In this document: piece after piece, positions 18,824 to 27,580 of the stretch
Numbering within the stretch: position 1 is the first letter of the stretch
Layout of the letters: the number at the start of each line of letters is the position of its first letter
NCBI RefSeq assembly: GCF_024622975.1
Contig: NZ_JANJZT010000014.1
Span: 1 to 64,000, forward strand
Direction: 5' to 3'
Source: Blautia caecimuris
GTDB lineage: Bacteria; Bacillota; Clostridia; Lachnospirales; Lachnospiraceae
Length of the DNA: 64,000 nt
Position numbers and translations under genes: made by a program
Notes under the pieces: generated by a model
The model's input: the letters and a program-made list of their open reading frames with translations, nothing else
The model's database searches: none
What the model was told of the DNA's origin: nothing

Positions 18824-19855
18824 TCAGCACATTTCTGCAATCGTATACAGAAGCTTCTCTGTATCTTCCCATCCAAGACAGGGGTCTGTAATGGATTTTC
18901 CGTAAATATGATTTCCTCCGATTTTCTGATTTCCGGATTCAATATAGCTTTCGATCATCAGGCCTTTTACCAGAGTTTTTAACTCAGGATCTACAAGGCG
19001 GCTGTGAAGAACCTCTTTGGCAATACGAACCTGCTGCTCATACTGCTTATTGGAGTTGGAGTGATTGGTATCAATGATCACTGCAGGGTTCTGCAGGTTC
19101 TTTTCCTGATATTTTTCCCAGAGAAGCCGAAGATCTTCGTAGTGGTAATTGGGGATTGCCTCTCCGTGTTTGTTTACCGCGCCTCTTAAAATGGTGTGTG
19201 CAAGAGGATTTCCTGTGGTTTCTACTTCCCAGCTTCTGTAAATAAAACGATGGGAGCCCTGAGCGGCAGTAACAGAATTAAGCATTACACTGAAATCACC
19301 GCTGGTAGGATTTTTCATACCTGCAGGAACATCCATACCGCTTACTGTCAGGCGGTGCTGCTGGTCCTCAACAGAGCGCGCTCCTACTGCAACGTAGGAA
19401 AGAAGATCGGAAAGATAACGATAATTTTCCGGATAAAGCATTTCGTCCGCGCAGGTAAAGCCACTTTCCTGAATAGCGCGGATATGCATTTTCCGGATAG
19501 CCACCAGTCCGGCAAGCATATTGGGCTTCTTTTCCGGATCCGGCTGATGGACCATTCCCTTATATCCTTCTCCAGTGGTACGCGGCTTGTTTGTGTAAAC
19601 TCTCGGGATGATCAGAACCTTGTCTGAAATCTTATCCTGGACTTTACGCAGGCGCAGCAGATAGTCGCACACAGCATCCTCATTATCTGCAGAGCAGGGA
19701 CCGATAATGGCAAGAAATTTGTCAGATTTTCCGGTAAATACGTCGCGTATTTCCTGATCCCTTTTTTCTTTTAATGTCTGAATGGCAGAGTCTACCGGAT
19801 ATTCATTCCGGATGTCCTCGGGTGTTGGTAATTTTTTAATAAATGAAAAGCTCAT
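18824..19855 (-). CDS. aroF: 3-deoxy-7-phosphoheptulonate (DAHP) synthase, type I alpha
   Basis: A 343-residue cytosolic enzyme condensing phosphoenolpyruvate and erythrose-4-phosphate, the first step of the shikimate pathway. AroFGH-type motifs include IIGPCSADN (~49-57), RVYTNKPRTTGEGYKG (~84-99), KNPTSGDF (~180-187) and DTNHSNSNK (~260-268). The length and N-terminal extension match the E. coli-type (I alpha) enzymes, which are usually feedback-inhibited by an aromatic amino acid; which one cannot be told. GAGGAGG lies before the start, and a promoter is just upstream. It is monocistronic. Confidence 0.93.
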   Translation of the reverse strand: MSFSFIKKLPTPEDIRNEYPVDSAIQTLKEKRDQEIRDVFTGKSDKFLAIIGPCSADNEDAVCDYLLRLRKVQDKISDKVLIIPRVYTNKPRTTGEGYKGMVHQPDPEKKPNMLAGLVAIRKMHIRAIQESGFTCADEMLYPENYRYLSDLLSYVAVGARSVEDQQHRLTVSGMDVPAGMKNPTSGDFSVMLNSVTAAQGSHRFIYRSWEVETTGNPLAHTILRGAVNKHGEAIPNYHYEDLRLLWEKYQEKNLQNPAVIIDTNHSNSNKQYEQQVRIAKEVLHSRLVDPELKTLVKGLMIESYIESGNQKIGGNHIYGKSITDPCLGWEDTEKLLYTIAEMC

Positions 19856-19878
19856 AATAATTGTTCCTCCTCGACAGT

Positions 19879-19907
19879 ATTATATACGATTCTTCATCTG
19901 TTGTCGA
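19879..19907 (-). promoter_or_regulatory. Promoter of aroF (minus strand)
   Basis: On the minus strand TCGACA (19902-19907) and a perfect TATAAT (19879-19884) are 17 bases apart, about 25 bases from the start codon. No attenuator or T-box was seen in this short leader. Confidence 0.65.
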
Positions 19908-19950
19908 TAGAGAAGCTGACAGAAGAGCTGCAACATGATGGGTGCGGAAG

Positions 19951-20033
19951 GTTACCGTTCAGAAGTTGCTGTGAACGGAGTGGACAGTAAATGTTTACAG
20001 AGTACTATTTGTGAACAGAGTGAATATCAACAG
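19951..20033. repeat. Intergenic palindromic repeat
   Basis: CCGTTCA at 19955-19961 pairs with TGAACGG at 19972-19978. The region also holds GAACGGAGTGGACAGTAA, nearly the same as a block near 5955, and a further TGAACAGAG copy. It lies between the aroF promoter and the end of the flippase gene and may end that transcript, but no good T-run is present. Confidence 0.4.
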
Positions 20034-20039
20034 GTACGG

Positions 20040-21350
20040 TTATTCGCAGCGGTACAGAGCGGTAATATGAAGGCAGCTTAAAAGGATTTCGCTTATGAGG
20101 ATTCCGTACAGATAGCCTCGGATTCCCATTGCAGGAACAGCAAAAAGCACAAAGGAAATTCTTATCAGGATCCCGGCGGCATTGTGGACCAGGCTTCGTA
20201 CATTTTTTCCCAGACCGTGAAGAATACTGACCAGGGCAGTATTCATATACAGAAAAGGACAGATAAAGGCCATGGTGCGGATGTAGACCCCGGCAGTGGA
20301 GCTGTGAAAGAGAACATTGCCAAGAAAAGGACCAAAAAGAAAAAAGCCTGCCGCACAAAGAGTTCCAAGAAGCAGGCAGCCGGTACATGCCTTTCCTGTA
20401 ATATGGCGGATTCTTTTGCGGAAGCCAAGAGCCTGCATTTCTGCCACAGATGGCATGAGCATAACAGAGGCGGAATTTGTGACAGTGGATGGAAAAAGAA
20501 TCAGAGGGAGAGCCATTCCTGTAAACACTCCGTAAATGCCGAGAGAATCCGAAGGGGACAGGCCATAAAGCTGAAGCCTCTGGGGAATCAGGACTACCTC
20601 AATGCTTCCAAGCAGTGTCAGAAGCACCCGGTTCAGGGTAAGCGGAAAAGAGGTATGACAAATTTCCCTGAGCCTTGCTGCAAAACTGTGCGCCTGAAAA
20701 AAGGAATACTGTTCTCTGGAAAACTCTGCCGCAATCAGCAGAAGCCCGGCAGATGCGGCAAAAAGCTCTGAAACAAGGGCGCCGCCTGCGGCAATGGATG
20801 CGGTAACAGGCCTGTTCTGGGAAATCAGGATCCGGCAGATCAGAAAGGAAGAGCTTACCCGGACAAGCTGCTCCAGAAGCTGCAGTCCGGAAGGAATGCC
20901 TGTTTTTTTTCTGGCAAAATAATAGCTGTTGATACATGAATGAATGGCGCTTAAAGGAAAACTGAAGGAAAGAATCTGCAGCAGAGGTTCTGTCAGGGGC
21001 TGCTTCAGGATCTGTCCGGCAAAAAAATCGGAATTTGTATACAGAATCCATGAGGCTCCCACAGAAAGCGAGAAAGCGGTAAGAAGTCCTGTACAGAAGA
21101 TATTTTTTGCTTCTCTGTGATGCTTTAAGGCAGTCTGAGATGCGATCAGACGGTTCAGAGCAGTCTGTATGCCGGAGGTGGTAAGGGCAAGTACAAGGTT
21201 CTGCAGAGGAACCATAAGCTGATACAGTCCCAGTCCCTGGGCACCAATAGAATGTGACAGGAATATTCTATAAAAGAAGCCAATGACCCTGCTGGCAAGT
21301 CCTGTACAGGTCAGGATAAAAGTTCCCTTAATGAAATTCTGTTTTGACAT
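20040..21350 (-). CDS. Polysaccharide/lipid flippase, SpoVB/MurJ-like
   Basis: A 436-residue integral membrane protein with about 12 hydrophobic segments. The N-terminus (KGTFILTCTGLASRVIGFFY) is characteristic of the SpoVB/MurJ branch of the MOP exporter superfamily. Such proteins flip lipid-linked cell-wall precursors or, in sporulation, support cortex synthesis. It is somewhat shorter than SpoVB or MurJ (about 500 aa). The start at 21350 has AGGAT upstream and replaces a longer possible start at 21386 that would overlap the divergent iscR promoter. Which substrate is flipped is uncertain. Confidence 0.75.
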   Translation of the reverse strand: MSKQNFIKGTFILTCTGLASRVIGFFYRIFLSHSIGAQGLGLYQLMVPLQNLVLALTTSGIQTALNRLIASQTALKHHREAKNIFCTGLLTAFSLSVGASWILYTNSDFFAGQILKQPLTEPLLQILSFSFPLSAIHSCINSYYFARKKTGIPSGLQLLEQLVRVSSSFLICRILISQNRPVTASIAAGGALVSELFAASAGLLLIAAEFSREQYSFFQAHSFAARLREICHTSFPLTLNRVLLTLLGSIEVVLIPQRLQLYGLSPSDSLGIYGVFTGMALPLILFPSTVTNSASVMLMPSVAEMQALGFRKRIRHITGKACTGCLLLGTLCAAGFFLFGPFLGNVLFHSSTAGVYIRTMAFICPFLYMNTALVSILHGLGKNVRSLVHNAAGILIRISFVLFAVPAMGIRGYLYGILISEILLSCLHITALYRCE

Positions 21351-21395
21351 AATTATATCCTGATAACTTTTTGTAAATATATGCAAAAAATAACC

Positions 21396-21435
21396 TTGAC
21401 AGAACGAAGAGTATCTGTTACTGTAATTACAGTAA
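21396..21435 (+). promoter_or_regulatory. iscR promoter with an 18-bp perfect palindrome (probable IscR operator)
   Basis: TTGACA at 21396-21401 is followed 17 bases later by the -10 like TACTGT. The -10 lies inside the perfect palindrome TTACTGTAATTACAGTAA (21418-21435). Rrf2/IscR proteins bind such dyads, so autoregulation of the iscR-nifS-nifU operon is likely. Confidence 0.7.
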
Positions 21436-21473
21436 ATCCGACAAAAATACTGGGAATTAAAAGAGGTGAGCAG

Positions 21474-21908
21474 ATGAAGCTGTCAACAAGGGCAATATAT
21501 GGGCTTCGAGCTATGATTGACCTGGGAGTATACAGTGAACAGGAAGCTGTTTCCATTCAGAGTATTGCCGGAAGACAGAATATTTCAGTCAGCTATCTGG
21601 AACAGTTAATGGCAAAGCTGAAACGTGCCGGGCTGGTGGAAAGCACCAGAGGCGCATGCGGAGGCTACCGCCTGGGAAGACCGGCAGAGGAGATTTCTGT
21701 TGGGGATATTCTGAGGGTTCTGGAAGGCGGTCTGGAAGCGGCACAGTGTCCGGGTACGTCCCCTGAGGAAAACTGTGAGACAAAGGATATCTGTGTGGCA
21801 AAGCTTGTCTGGAAGCGGATCAATGACAGTATTACCCAGGCAGTAGATACTCTGATGCTTGGTCAGTTAATAGAAGAAAGCAGAAAAAAACAGGAAGAGA
21901 AAATGTAA
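21474..21908 (+). CDS. iscR: Rrf2-family iron-sulfur regulator, IscR-like
   Basis: A 144-residue transcription factor. The winged helix begins MKLSTRAIYGLRAMIDL, and the recognition helix is around NISVSYLEQLMAKLKRAGLV (37-56). Three cysteines at 92, 101 and 107 sit where IscR binds its 2Fe-2S cluster, so it can sense iron-sulfur status. The start at 21474 has AGAGGTG upstream; a longer frame opening at 21381 runs through the promoter and is not used. nifS follows after 31 bases. The perfect palindrome in its own promoter supports autoregulation. Confidence 0.9.
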   Translation: MKLSTRAIYGLRAMIDLGVYSEQEAVSIQSIAGRQNISVSYLEQLMAKLKRAGLVESTRGACGGYRLGRPAEEISVGDILRVLEGGLEAAQCPGTSPEENCETKDICVAKLVWKRINDSITQAVDTLMLGQLIEESRKKQEEKM

Positions 21909-21939
21909 CATTGTTTATTATTGCAGGAGGACAGAGATT

Positions 21940-23121
21940 ATGAATAAATTGATTTATCTTGACAATGCAGCTACCACAAAGACAGCTCCTGAGGTTGTTG
22001 AGGCAATGCTGCCGTACTTTACAGAATATTATGGAAATCCATCCAGTGTATATGATTTCGCAGTCCACAGCAAGGAGGCGGTAACAAAAGCCAGAGAGCA
22101 GATTGCAGGAGTCCTGAAGGCAAAACCGGAGGAAATCTACTTTACTGCCGGCGGTTCCGAATCTGACAACTGGGCGTTAAAGGCTGCTTTTGAAGCATAC
22201 AAAGCAAAAGGTAATCACATAATTACAACAAAGATCGAGCATCATGCTATTCTTCATACATGTGAATATCTGGAAAAAAGAGGAGCAAAGATTACCTACC
22301 TTGATGTAGATGAAAACGGAATCGTCTGTCTGGAGGAACTGGAAAAAGCCATTACCCCGGAAACAATCCTGATTTCCATTATGTTTGCAAATAATGAGAT
22401 CGGTTCCGTTCAGCCTGTCAAAGAAATCGGAATGATTGCAAGAGAGCATGGAATTCTTTTCCATACAGATGCGGTTCAGGCTTTTGGACAGCTTGCTATT
22501 GACGTGGATGAATGCAATATTGATATGCTCAGCTCCAGCGCCCATAAGATCAACGGACCGAAAGGAATCGGATTCCTGTACATCCGCAAGGGTGTAAAGA
22601 TCCGTTCCTTTGTACACGGCGGAGCACAGGAGCGCAAACGCCGCGCAGGTACAGAAAACGTTCCGGGAATCGTAGGATACGGCGCTGCCGCAGAGCGGGC
22701 GGTCAATACCATGGAGGAGCGTACAGCTAAGGAAATCCAGCTGAGAGATTATCTGATCAGCAGACTGACATCAGAGATTCCTTACGTGAAGCTGAACGGA
22801 GATCCGGTAAAGAGACTTCCGAACAATGTCAATGTAAGCTTTCAGTTTATTGAGGGTGAATCCCTGCTTCTGATGCTTGACAGCTATGGCATCTGTGGTT
22901 CCAGCGGTTCAGCCTGTACATCAGGATCCCTTGACCCGTCTCACGTACTTCTGGCTATCGGACTTCCTCATGAGATCGCTCATGGTTCCCTTCGTCTGAC
23001 ACTCAGCGAAGAGACAACAAAGGAAGATCTGGATTACACAGTTGAGAAGTTGAAAGAAATTGTTCAGAATCTGAGAAATATGTCACCTCTTTATGAGGAT
23101 TTTGTAAAGAAGCAGAAATAA
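21940..23121 (+). CDS. nifS: Cysteine desulfurase NifS/IscS
   Basis: A 393-residue PLP enzyme that removes sulfur from cysteine as a persulfide for iron-sulfur cluster assembly. The N-terminus MNKLIYLDNAATTKTAPEV is typical, and the PLP lysine lies in SSAHKINGPKG (~200-210). The catalytic-loop Cys is in GSACTSGSLDPSHVL (~325-339), a long loop as in group I (NifS/IscS) enzymes. AGGAGG lies upstream. It sits between iscR and nifU, its expected scaffold partner. Confidence 0.95.
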   Translation: MNKLIYLDNAATTKTAPEVVEAMLPYFTEYYGNPSSVYDFAVHSKEAVTKAREQIAGVLKAKPEEIYFTAGGSESDNWALKAAFEAYKAKGNHIITTKIEHHAILHTCEYLEKRGAKITYLDVDENGIVCLEELEKAITPETILISIMFANNEIGSVQPVKEIGMIAREHGILFHTDAVQAFGQLAIDVDECNIDMLSSSAHKINGPKGIGFLYIRKGVKIRSFVHGGAQERKRRAGTENVPGIVGYGAAAERAVNTMEERTAKEIQLRDYLISRLTSEIPYVKLNGDPVKRLPNNVNVSFQFIEGESLLLMLDSYGICGSSGSACTSGSLDPSHVLLAIGLPHEIAHGSLRLTLSEETTKEDLDYTVEKLKEIVQNLRNMSPLYEDFVKKQK

Positions 23122-23210
23122 AAGACCTGTATTCAGGGTATCTGAACTCTGGAAGCTGACAGGAATGAAGATAAAATACGATATTATCACATAGCAGGAG
23201 GAAATAAATT

Positions 23211-23657
23211 ATGTACAGCGAAAAAGTTATGGATCATTTTCAGAATCCGAGAAATGTGGGAGAGATTGAGGATGCCAGCGGCGTTGGAACAGTCGGAAAT
23301 GCAAAATGCGGAGATATTATGAGAATCTTTCTTGATATTGATGACGAGACTCATATTATTAAGGACTGCAAGTTCAAGACCTTTGGCTGCGGCGCTGCAG
23401 TGGCAACCAGCAGTATGGCAACCGAGCTTGTGATCGGAAAGACCATTGAAGAGGCAATGAAGGTGACAAACAAGGCGGTTATGGAGGCACTTGACGGACT
23501 TCCGCCGGTAAAGGTTCACTGTTCACTTCTTGCAGAGGAAGCCATTCATGCGGCTCTCTGGGATTATGCTCAGAAGAATCACATTGTGATCGAAGGGCTT
23601 TCCAAGCCAAAATCCGACATTCATGAAGGTGAAGAGGAAGCAGAGGAAGAGTATTAA
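23211..23657 (+). CDS. nifU: Iron-sulfur scaffold protein NifU/IscU
   Basis: A 148-residue scaffold on which clusters are assembled with sulfur from NifS. The three ligand cysteines are C33 in AKCGD, C60 in FGCGAA and C104 in VHCSLLA, with the stabilising Asp35. The extra acidic C-terminal tail (HEGEEEAEEEY) is common in clostridial NifU-like scaffolds. AGGAGG precedes the start. There are 89 bases after nifS with no terminator, so it is the third gene of the operon. Confidence 0.95.
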   Translation: MYSEKVMDHFQNPRNVGEIEDASGVGTVGNAKCGDIMRIFLDIDDETHIIKDCKFKTFGCGAAVATSSMATELVIGKTIEEAMKVTNKAVMEALDGLPPVKVHCSLLAEEAIHAALWDYAQKNHIVIEGLSKPKSDIHEGEEEAEEEY

Positions 23658-23770
23658 GAAAAAAGGCTGTGACAGACAGAATCCGGAATGTTCCATAAGG
23701 GACAGAACCGGAGGCTGCTGTTGCAGCCTTACTCTGCTTATATTATAAAATGATATTGCGAGGTGGAAGT

Positions 23771-26389
23771 TTGACTGGACTTACAGAGGAACAGGTAAAA
23801 GAGAGGATTGAAGCAGGACAGACAAATGCTGACGAAAATCCCAATACCAGAACCTACAAGCAGATCGTAAAAGAGAATACCCTGACGTTTTTTAACTTTC
23901 TGAACCTTGTACTGCTTGTTCTGGTTCTTATGGTAGGCTCGTTTAAAAACGCGTTTTTTGTATGTATCATCATTATCAATACGCTGATCGGAATCGCTCA
24001 GGAAATCCGGGCAAAAAAAACAATCGACAAGCTGGCGATTCTCACAGCCAAAAAGTCCATTGTTCTGAGAGAAGGAAAGAAATGGACAGTTCCTACAGAA
24101 GAGCTTGTTCTGGATGATATTGTGTGTCTGAAAACAGGAGATCAGGTGCCTGCAGACGCCAGGATACTGGAAGGAAACCTGGAGGTAAACGAATCTCTTT
24201 TAACAGGAGAAGCGGACAATCTTCCAAAGAATCCGGGAGACGAGCTGTTTTCGGGAAGCTTTGTAACCTCCGGTGAGGCTTCCTGCCAGATCATTCATGT
24301 GGGAAAAGATAATTATGCTTCTCAGATCACCAGTGAGGCAAAAGAATTTAAACGTCATAATTCAGAGCTGAGAAACTCTCTGAACATTATTCTTAAGGTG
24401 ATCAGTATTATCATTGTGCCTATTGGAGCGATGCTGTTTTATAAACAGTATTATATGGTAGGCGACAGCTTCAGGGATTCCATTGTAAGTATGGTCGCAG
24501 GCGTGCTGGGAATGATCCCGGAGGGGCTTGTACTTCTGACAAGTGTTGCCCTGACGCTGGGAGCTCTTGTACTTGCAAACAAAAAAACTCTGGTACAGGA
24601 GCTGTACTGCATTGAAACTCTGGCAAGAGTAGATACGCTCTGTCTGGATAAAACCGGAACCATTACAGAAGGCAGTATGTGCGTGGAGCGAGTAGAGCCG
24701 TTCATCCGAAGTAAGGAATGTGAGGCGTCCGGGGAAAATCAGATGGAAGAAGGCACTGCTGCGGAAGCGGTGGCACAGCAGGATGTGTCTGTGACGGAAA
24801 AACCGGAACAGGAAGAAGTATCCGAACCAGAGAAAACAGAACAGCCGGGATCTGCAGCAAAAGCAGAAAATACAGAAAAAATAGCAGAAACAAAAAATAC
24901 TGCCGGGACAGAAAATGGGAAACAGGCGGAACTGTTTTCAGAAGAACCAAAAGCCGTTGATATGAAGGAAATCGAAGAGATCATGTGCAGCCTTATGCAT
25001 GTGCTGCGCGATGAGAACGCTACGGCAAATGCTCTCAGGAAACGTTTTCCTGCAAGACCTGTTATGGTCTGCGAGCATGTGATACCGTTTTCTTCTGACC
25101 GGAAATACAGCGGAGCAGTGTTTGCAGAAAAGGGAACCTATCTTATGGGAGCTGTGCAGTTCCTTTTTCCGGAAAACAATCAGGACATGATCAGTCAGGC
25201 TCAGAAATACGCAGAAGAAGGTCTGAGGGTACTTGTTCTGGCTCACAGTCCGGAAAAGTCCGAGGGAACAGAGCTTCCGAAAGGTCTGGAACCAGTGGCA
25301 TTTCTGCTTCTGACAGATGTGATCCGTGAGGAAGCGCCTGATACACTGAAATTCTTTGACAGTCAGGAGGTTGATCTGAAAGTAATTTCAGGAGATGATC
25401 CTGTAACCGTAGCGGCCATTGCCAGACGCGCCGGGCTGAAAAATGCAGATCAGTATGTGGATGCAACTACTCTTCTCACAGAACAGGACGTACAGCGTGC
25501 AGTTTCAGAGTACAGTGTATTTGGCCGTGTCACACCTCAGCAGAAAAAACAGATGGTTCAGGCACTTAAAAGCCAGGGCCATACAGTTGCCATGACCGGT
25601 GACGGTGTGAATGACGTTCTTGCGCTGAAAGAGGCTGACTGCAGTATTGCCATGGCTCAGGGAAGCGATGCGGCAAAGAATATTGCAAATGTGGTGCTGT
25701 TGGATTCCAATTTTGCATCCATGCCTCACATTGTAAATCAGGGCCGACGGGTAGTAAACAATATCCGTACCGCAGCGTCTATGTTCCTGATCAAAACCTT
25801 GTTTTCCGTTATGCTGTCTATTTTAACTATCTGTTTTGGAAACGCATATCCCTTTGAACCAATACAGATGTCTCTTATCAGCGCCTGTGCAGTAGGTATT
25901 CCTACATTCCTTCTTGCTCAGGAAAATAATTACGATAAGATCGATCATACTTTCCTGCGGCATGTATTTCTGAATGCGTTCCCGGCAGCAATCACCATAA
26001 GCTCCTGTGTGTTTACTATTATGCTGGTATGTCAGAATGTATATCATTCCAATGCCATGCTGAATACAGCCTGCGTTCTGGTAACCGGCTGGAACTATAT
26101 GGCGGCGCTGAAAACCGTGTATGCGCCTCTGAACCGTTACAGGAAGGTGATTATTTATGGAATGCAGTTTATTTTCTTTGCTGCTGCAGTTATTTTCCAG
26201 AATCTGCTTTCCCTTGGATCTCTGGACTTTGGTATGATTATTCTGGTATTTATCCTCATGACCTTTGCGCCGGTTCTTATTGACGTGATTACCGGATGGA
26301 TACGGAATATTTACGCCAGGTCACTGGATAAAGAAAATCCCGGACCTGTTGCTGCTTTTCTGACAAAGCTTCAAAACGGGAAAAATTAA
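23771..26389 (+). CDS. Cation-translocating P-type ATPase, CtpE-like, with acidic insert
   Basis: An 872-residue membrane pump. The actuator TGEAD motif is near 148, the phosphorylated Asp is D293 in CLDKTGTIT, and the TGDGVNDVLALK hinge is near 615. Membrane helices lie at ~40-85, ~215-260 and the C-terminal ~670-850. The MIPEGLVLLTSVALTLG helix resembles CtpE-type ATPases, for which calcium transport has been reported; here the ion is inferred only. A Glu/Ala/Lys-rich low-complexity stretch (~315-397) is inserted after the phosphorylation site. The TTG start at 23771 is preferred for AGGTGG just before it; an ATG at 23750 lacks a ribosome site. Confidence 0.85.
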   Translation: MTGLTEEQVKERIEAGQTNADENPNTRTYKQIVKENTLTFFNFLNLVLLVLVLMVGSFKNAFFVCIIIINTLIGIAQEIRAKKTIDKLAILTAKKSIVLREGKKWTVPTEELVLDDIVCLKTGDQVPADARILEGNLEVNESLLTGEADNLPKNPGDELFSGSFVTSGEASCQIIHVGKDNYASQITSEAKEFKRHNSELRNSLNIILKVISIIIVPIGAMLFYKQYYMVGDSFRDSIVSMVAGVLGMIPEGLVLLTSVALTLGALVLANKKTLVQELYCIETLARVDTLCLDKTGTITEGSMCVERVEPFIRSKECEASGENQMEEGTAAEAVAQQDVSVTEKPEQEEVSEPEKTEQPGSAAKAENTEKIAETKNTAGTENGKQAELFSEEPKAVDMKEIEEIMCSLMHVLRDENATANALRKRFPARPVMVCEHVIPFSSDRKYSGAVFAEKGTYLMGAVQFLFPENNQDMISQAQKYAEEGLRVLVLAHSPEKSEGTELPKGLEPVAFLLLTDVIREEAPDTLKFFDSQEVDLKVISGDDPVTVAAIARRAGLKNADQYVDATTLLTEQDVQRAVSEYSVFGRVTPQQKKQMVQALKSQGHTVAMTGDGVNDVLALKEADCSIAMAQGSDAAKNIANVVLLDSNFASMPHIVNQGRRVVNNIRTAASMFLIKTLFSVMLSILTICFGNAYPFEPIQMSLISACAVGIPTFLLAQENNYDKIDHTFLRHVFLNAFPAAITISSCVFTIMLVCQNVYHSNAMLNTACVLVTGWNYMAALKTVYAPLNRYRKVIIYGMQFIFFAAAVIFQNLLSLGSLDFGMIILVFILMTFAPVLIDVITGWIRNIYARSLDKENPGPVAAFLTKLQNGKN

Positions 26390-26399
26390 TAAAACGAAC

Positions 26400-26434
26400 A
26401 GGATCCTCTTCAGAATTGTGGGGGATCCTTTTTT
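26400..26434 (+). terminator. Terminator after the P-type ATPase gene
   Basis: AGGATCC pairs with GGATCCT and is followed by six Ts. Confidence 0.8.
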
Positions 26435-26451
26435 GTGTTTGTTCATTTTCT

Positions 26452-26595
26452 GTTACTGTTTACGACTTTAACAGTAACCTGGTCAAAATGCATTCCAAAT
26501 CACCTTTGATGATGGTATTTTGCCCTGTATGTCTCGGGATTTTGGCATATACATGCCAAAACACCTTGCAGGATAGTAACCTGTGAACAGTATCC
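26452..26595. repeat. Intergenic block of three palindromes
   Basis: GTTACTGTT/AACAGTAAC (26452-26478), TTTTGGCAT/ATGCCAAAA (26540-26561) and GGATA/TATCC (26571-26595) lie in series upstream of the LysR gene. The last contains GTGAACAGTA, similar to other intergenic blocks in this window. It could be a small non-autonomous repeat or regulator sites. The remaining sequence up to 26683 holds only a weak TATAAT at 26624-26629. Confidence 0.45.
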
Positions 26596-26682
26596 ATTTT
26601 TTATTAATAATTAAAAAAGATAATATAATCATTGCATATGTTAATAATACATGATAAAATACAAAAAGAAAGGTTGAGGCTT

Positions 26683-27576
26683 ATGGAATTTAAACAGTTA
26701 GAATCATACATTGCCATTGTAAAATATAAAAATCTTACAACAGCTGCAGAGGCCCTGGGGATTTCTCAGCCTACCATCAGTATTCATCTGAAGAATCTGG
26801 AAGAGGAGCTGCATACCAGGCTGATCATCCGCACTGCCAAAAACTTTGAGGTGACTCAGAGAGGACAGGAATTTTTTATATGCGCCCAGAATATCCTGAA
26901 GCTTCGGGACGATCTGGTAAACAGCTGGAACGGCAGGGAGGCGGAGATTATCCGCATGGGAGTTTCCACCATTCCTTCCGCCTATATTTTGCCTGAGGTA
27001 CTGCCTGTTTTTGGAAAAGAACATGAAAATGTATATTTTTCCATTGACCAGATGGACAGTCAGAAGGTGATTGATGAGGTACATAAAGGAACTTACGATC
27101 TTGGACTGGTGGGAATGAAAACAGAGGACGAGCTTCTGGCATTTGAGCAGTTTTACCAGGACAGGCTGGTTGTGATCACTCCTGTAAAAGAGAAATTTCT
27201 CAGGATGAAGGAGCAAAAAGAGATGCCTGTGGAATGTCTGTTCCAGGAGCCGGTGATACTTCGTGAGGAGGGCAGCGGAAGTGGGAAAAGCGCAGGAAGA
27301 TTTCTGGAAAAAATGGGGATAAAGGAAGAAAAGCTTCATGTTGCTGCCAGAATCAATGATCAGGAATCCATTAAAAATCTGGTGGCAGGAGGACTGGGAA
27401 TTTCCATTGTATCCGAAAAGGCTGTAAAGGACTATGTGGAATCCAGACGGCTTCTTCAGTTCAGCCTGCCGGAGGAATTCTCCGGAAGGGAGTTTTATAT
27501 TGTGTACCAGAAAAATTATATTTTAAAAGAATGTGCAGGGGAATTTATAAAGTTTCTGAAGGCATATCAGAAGTGA
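26683..27576 (+). CDS. LysR-family transcriptional regulator
   Basis: A 297-residue regulator. The winged helix-turn-helix at 1-60 shows MEFKQLESYIAIVKYKNLT and ALGISQPTISIHLKNLEEEL. The effector domain (~90-295) has the usual two-lobe periplasmic-binding fold, with VSTIPSAYILPEVLPVF. The CysB/CysL-like group often senses sulfur metabolites. The start at 26683 is the standard LysR start, with GAGG close upstream; a longer frame from 26632 lacks support. It lies upstream of the reductase/selenium-sulfur operon and probably regulates it (inference). Confidence 0.88.
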   Translation: MEFKQLESYIAIVKYKNLTTAAEALGISQPTISIHLKNLEEELHTRLIIRTAKNFEVTQRGQEFFICAQNILKLRDDLVNSWNGREAEIIRMGVSTIPSAYILPEVLPVFGKEHENVYFSIDQMDSQKVIDEVHKGTYDLGLVGMKTEDELLAFEQFYQDRLVVITPVKEKFLRMKEQKEMPVECLFQEPVILREEGSGSGKSAGRFLEKMGIKEEKLHVAARINDQESIKNLVAGGLGISIVSEKAVKDYVESRRLLQFSLPEEFSGREFYIVYQKNYILKECAGEFIKFLKAYQK

Positions 27577-27580
27577 GCGG

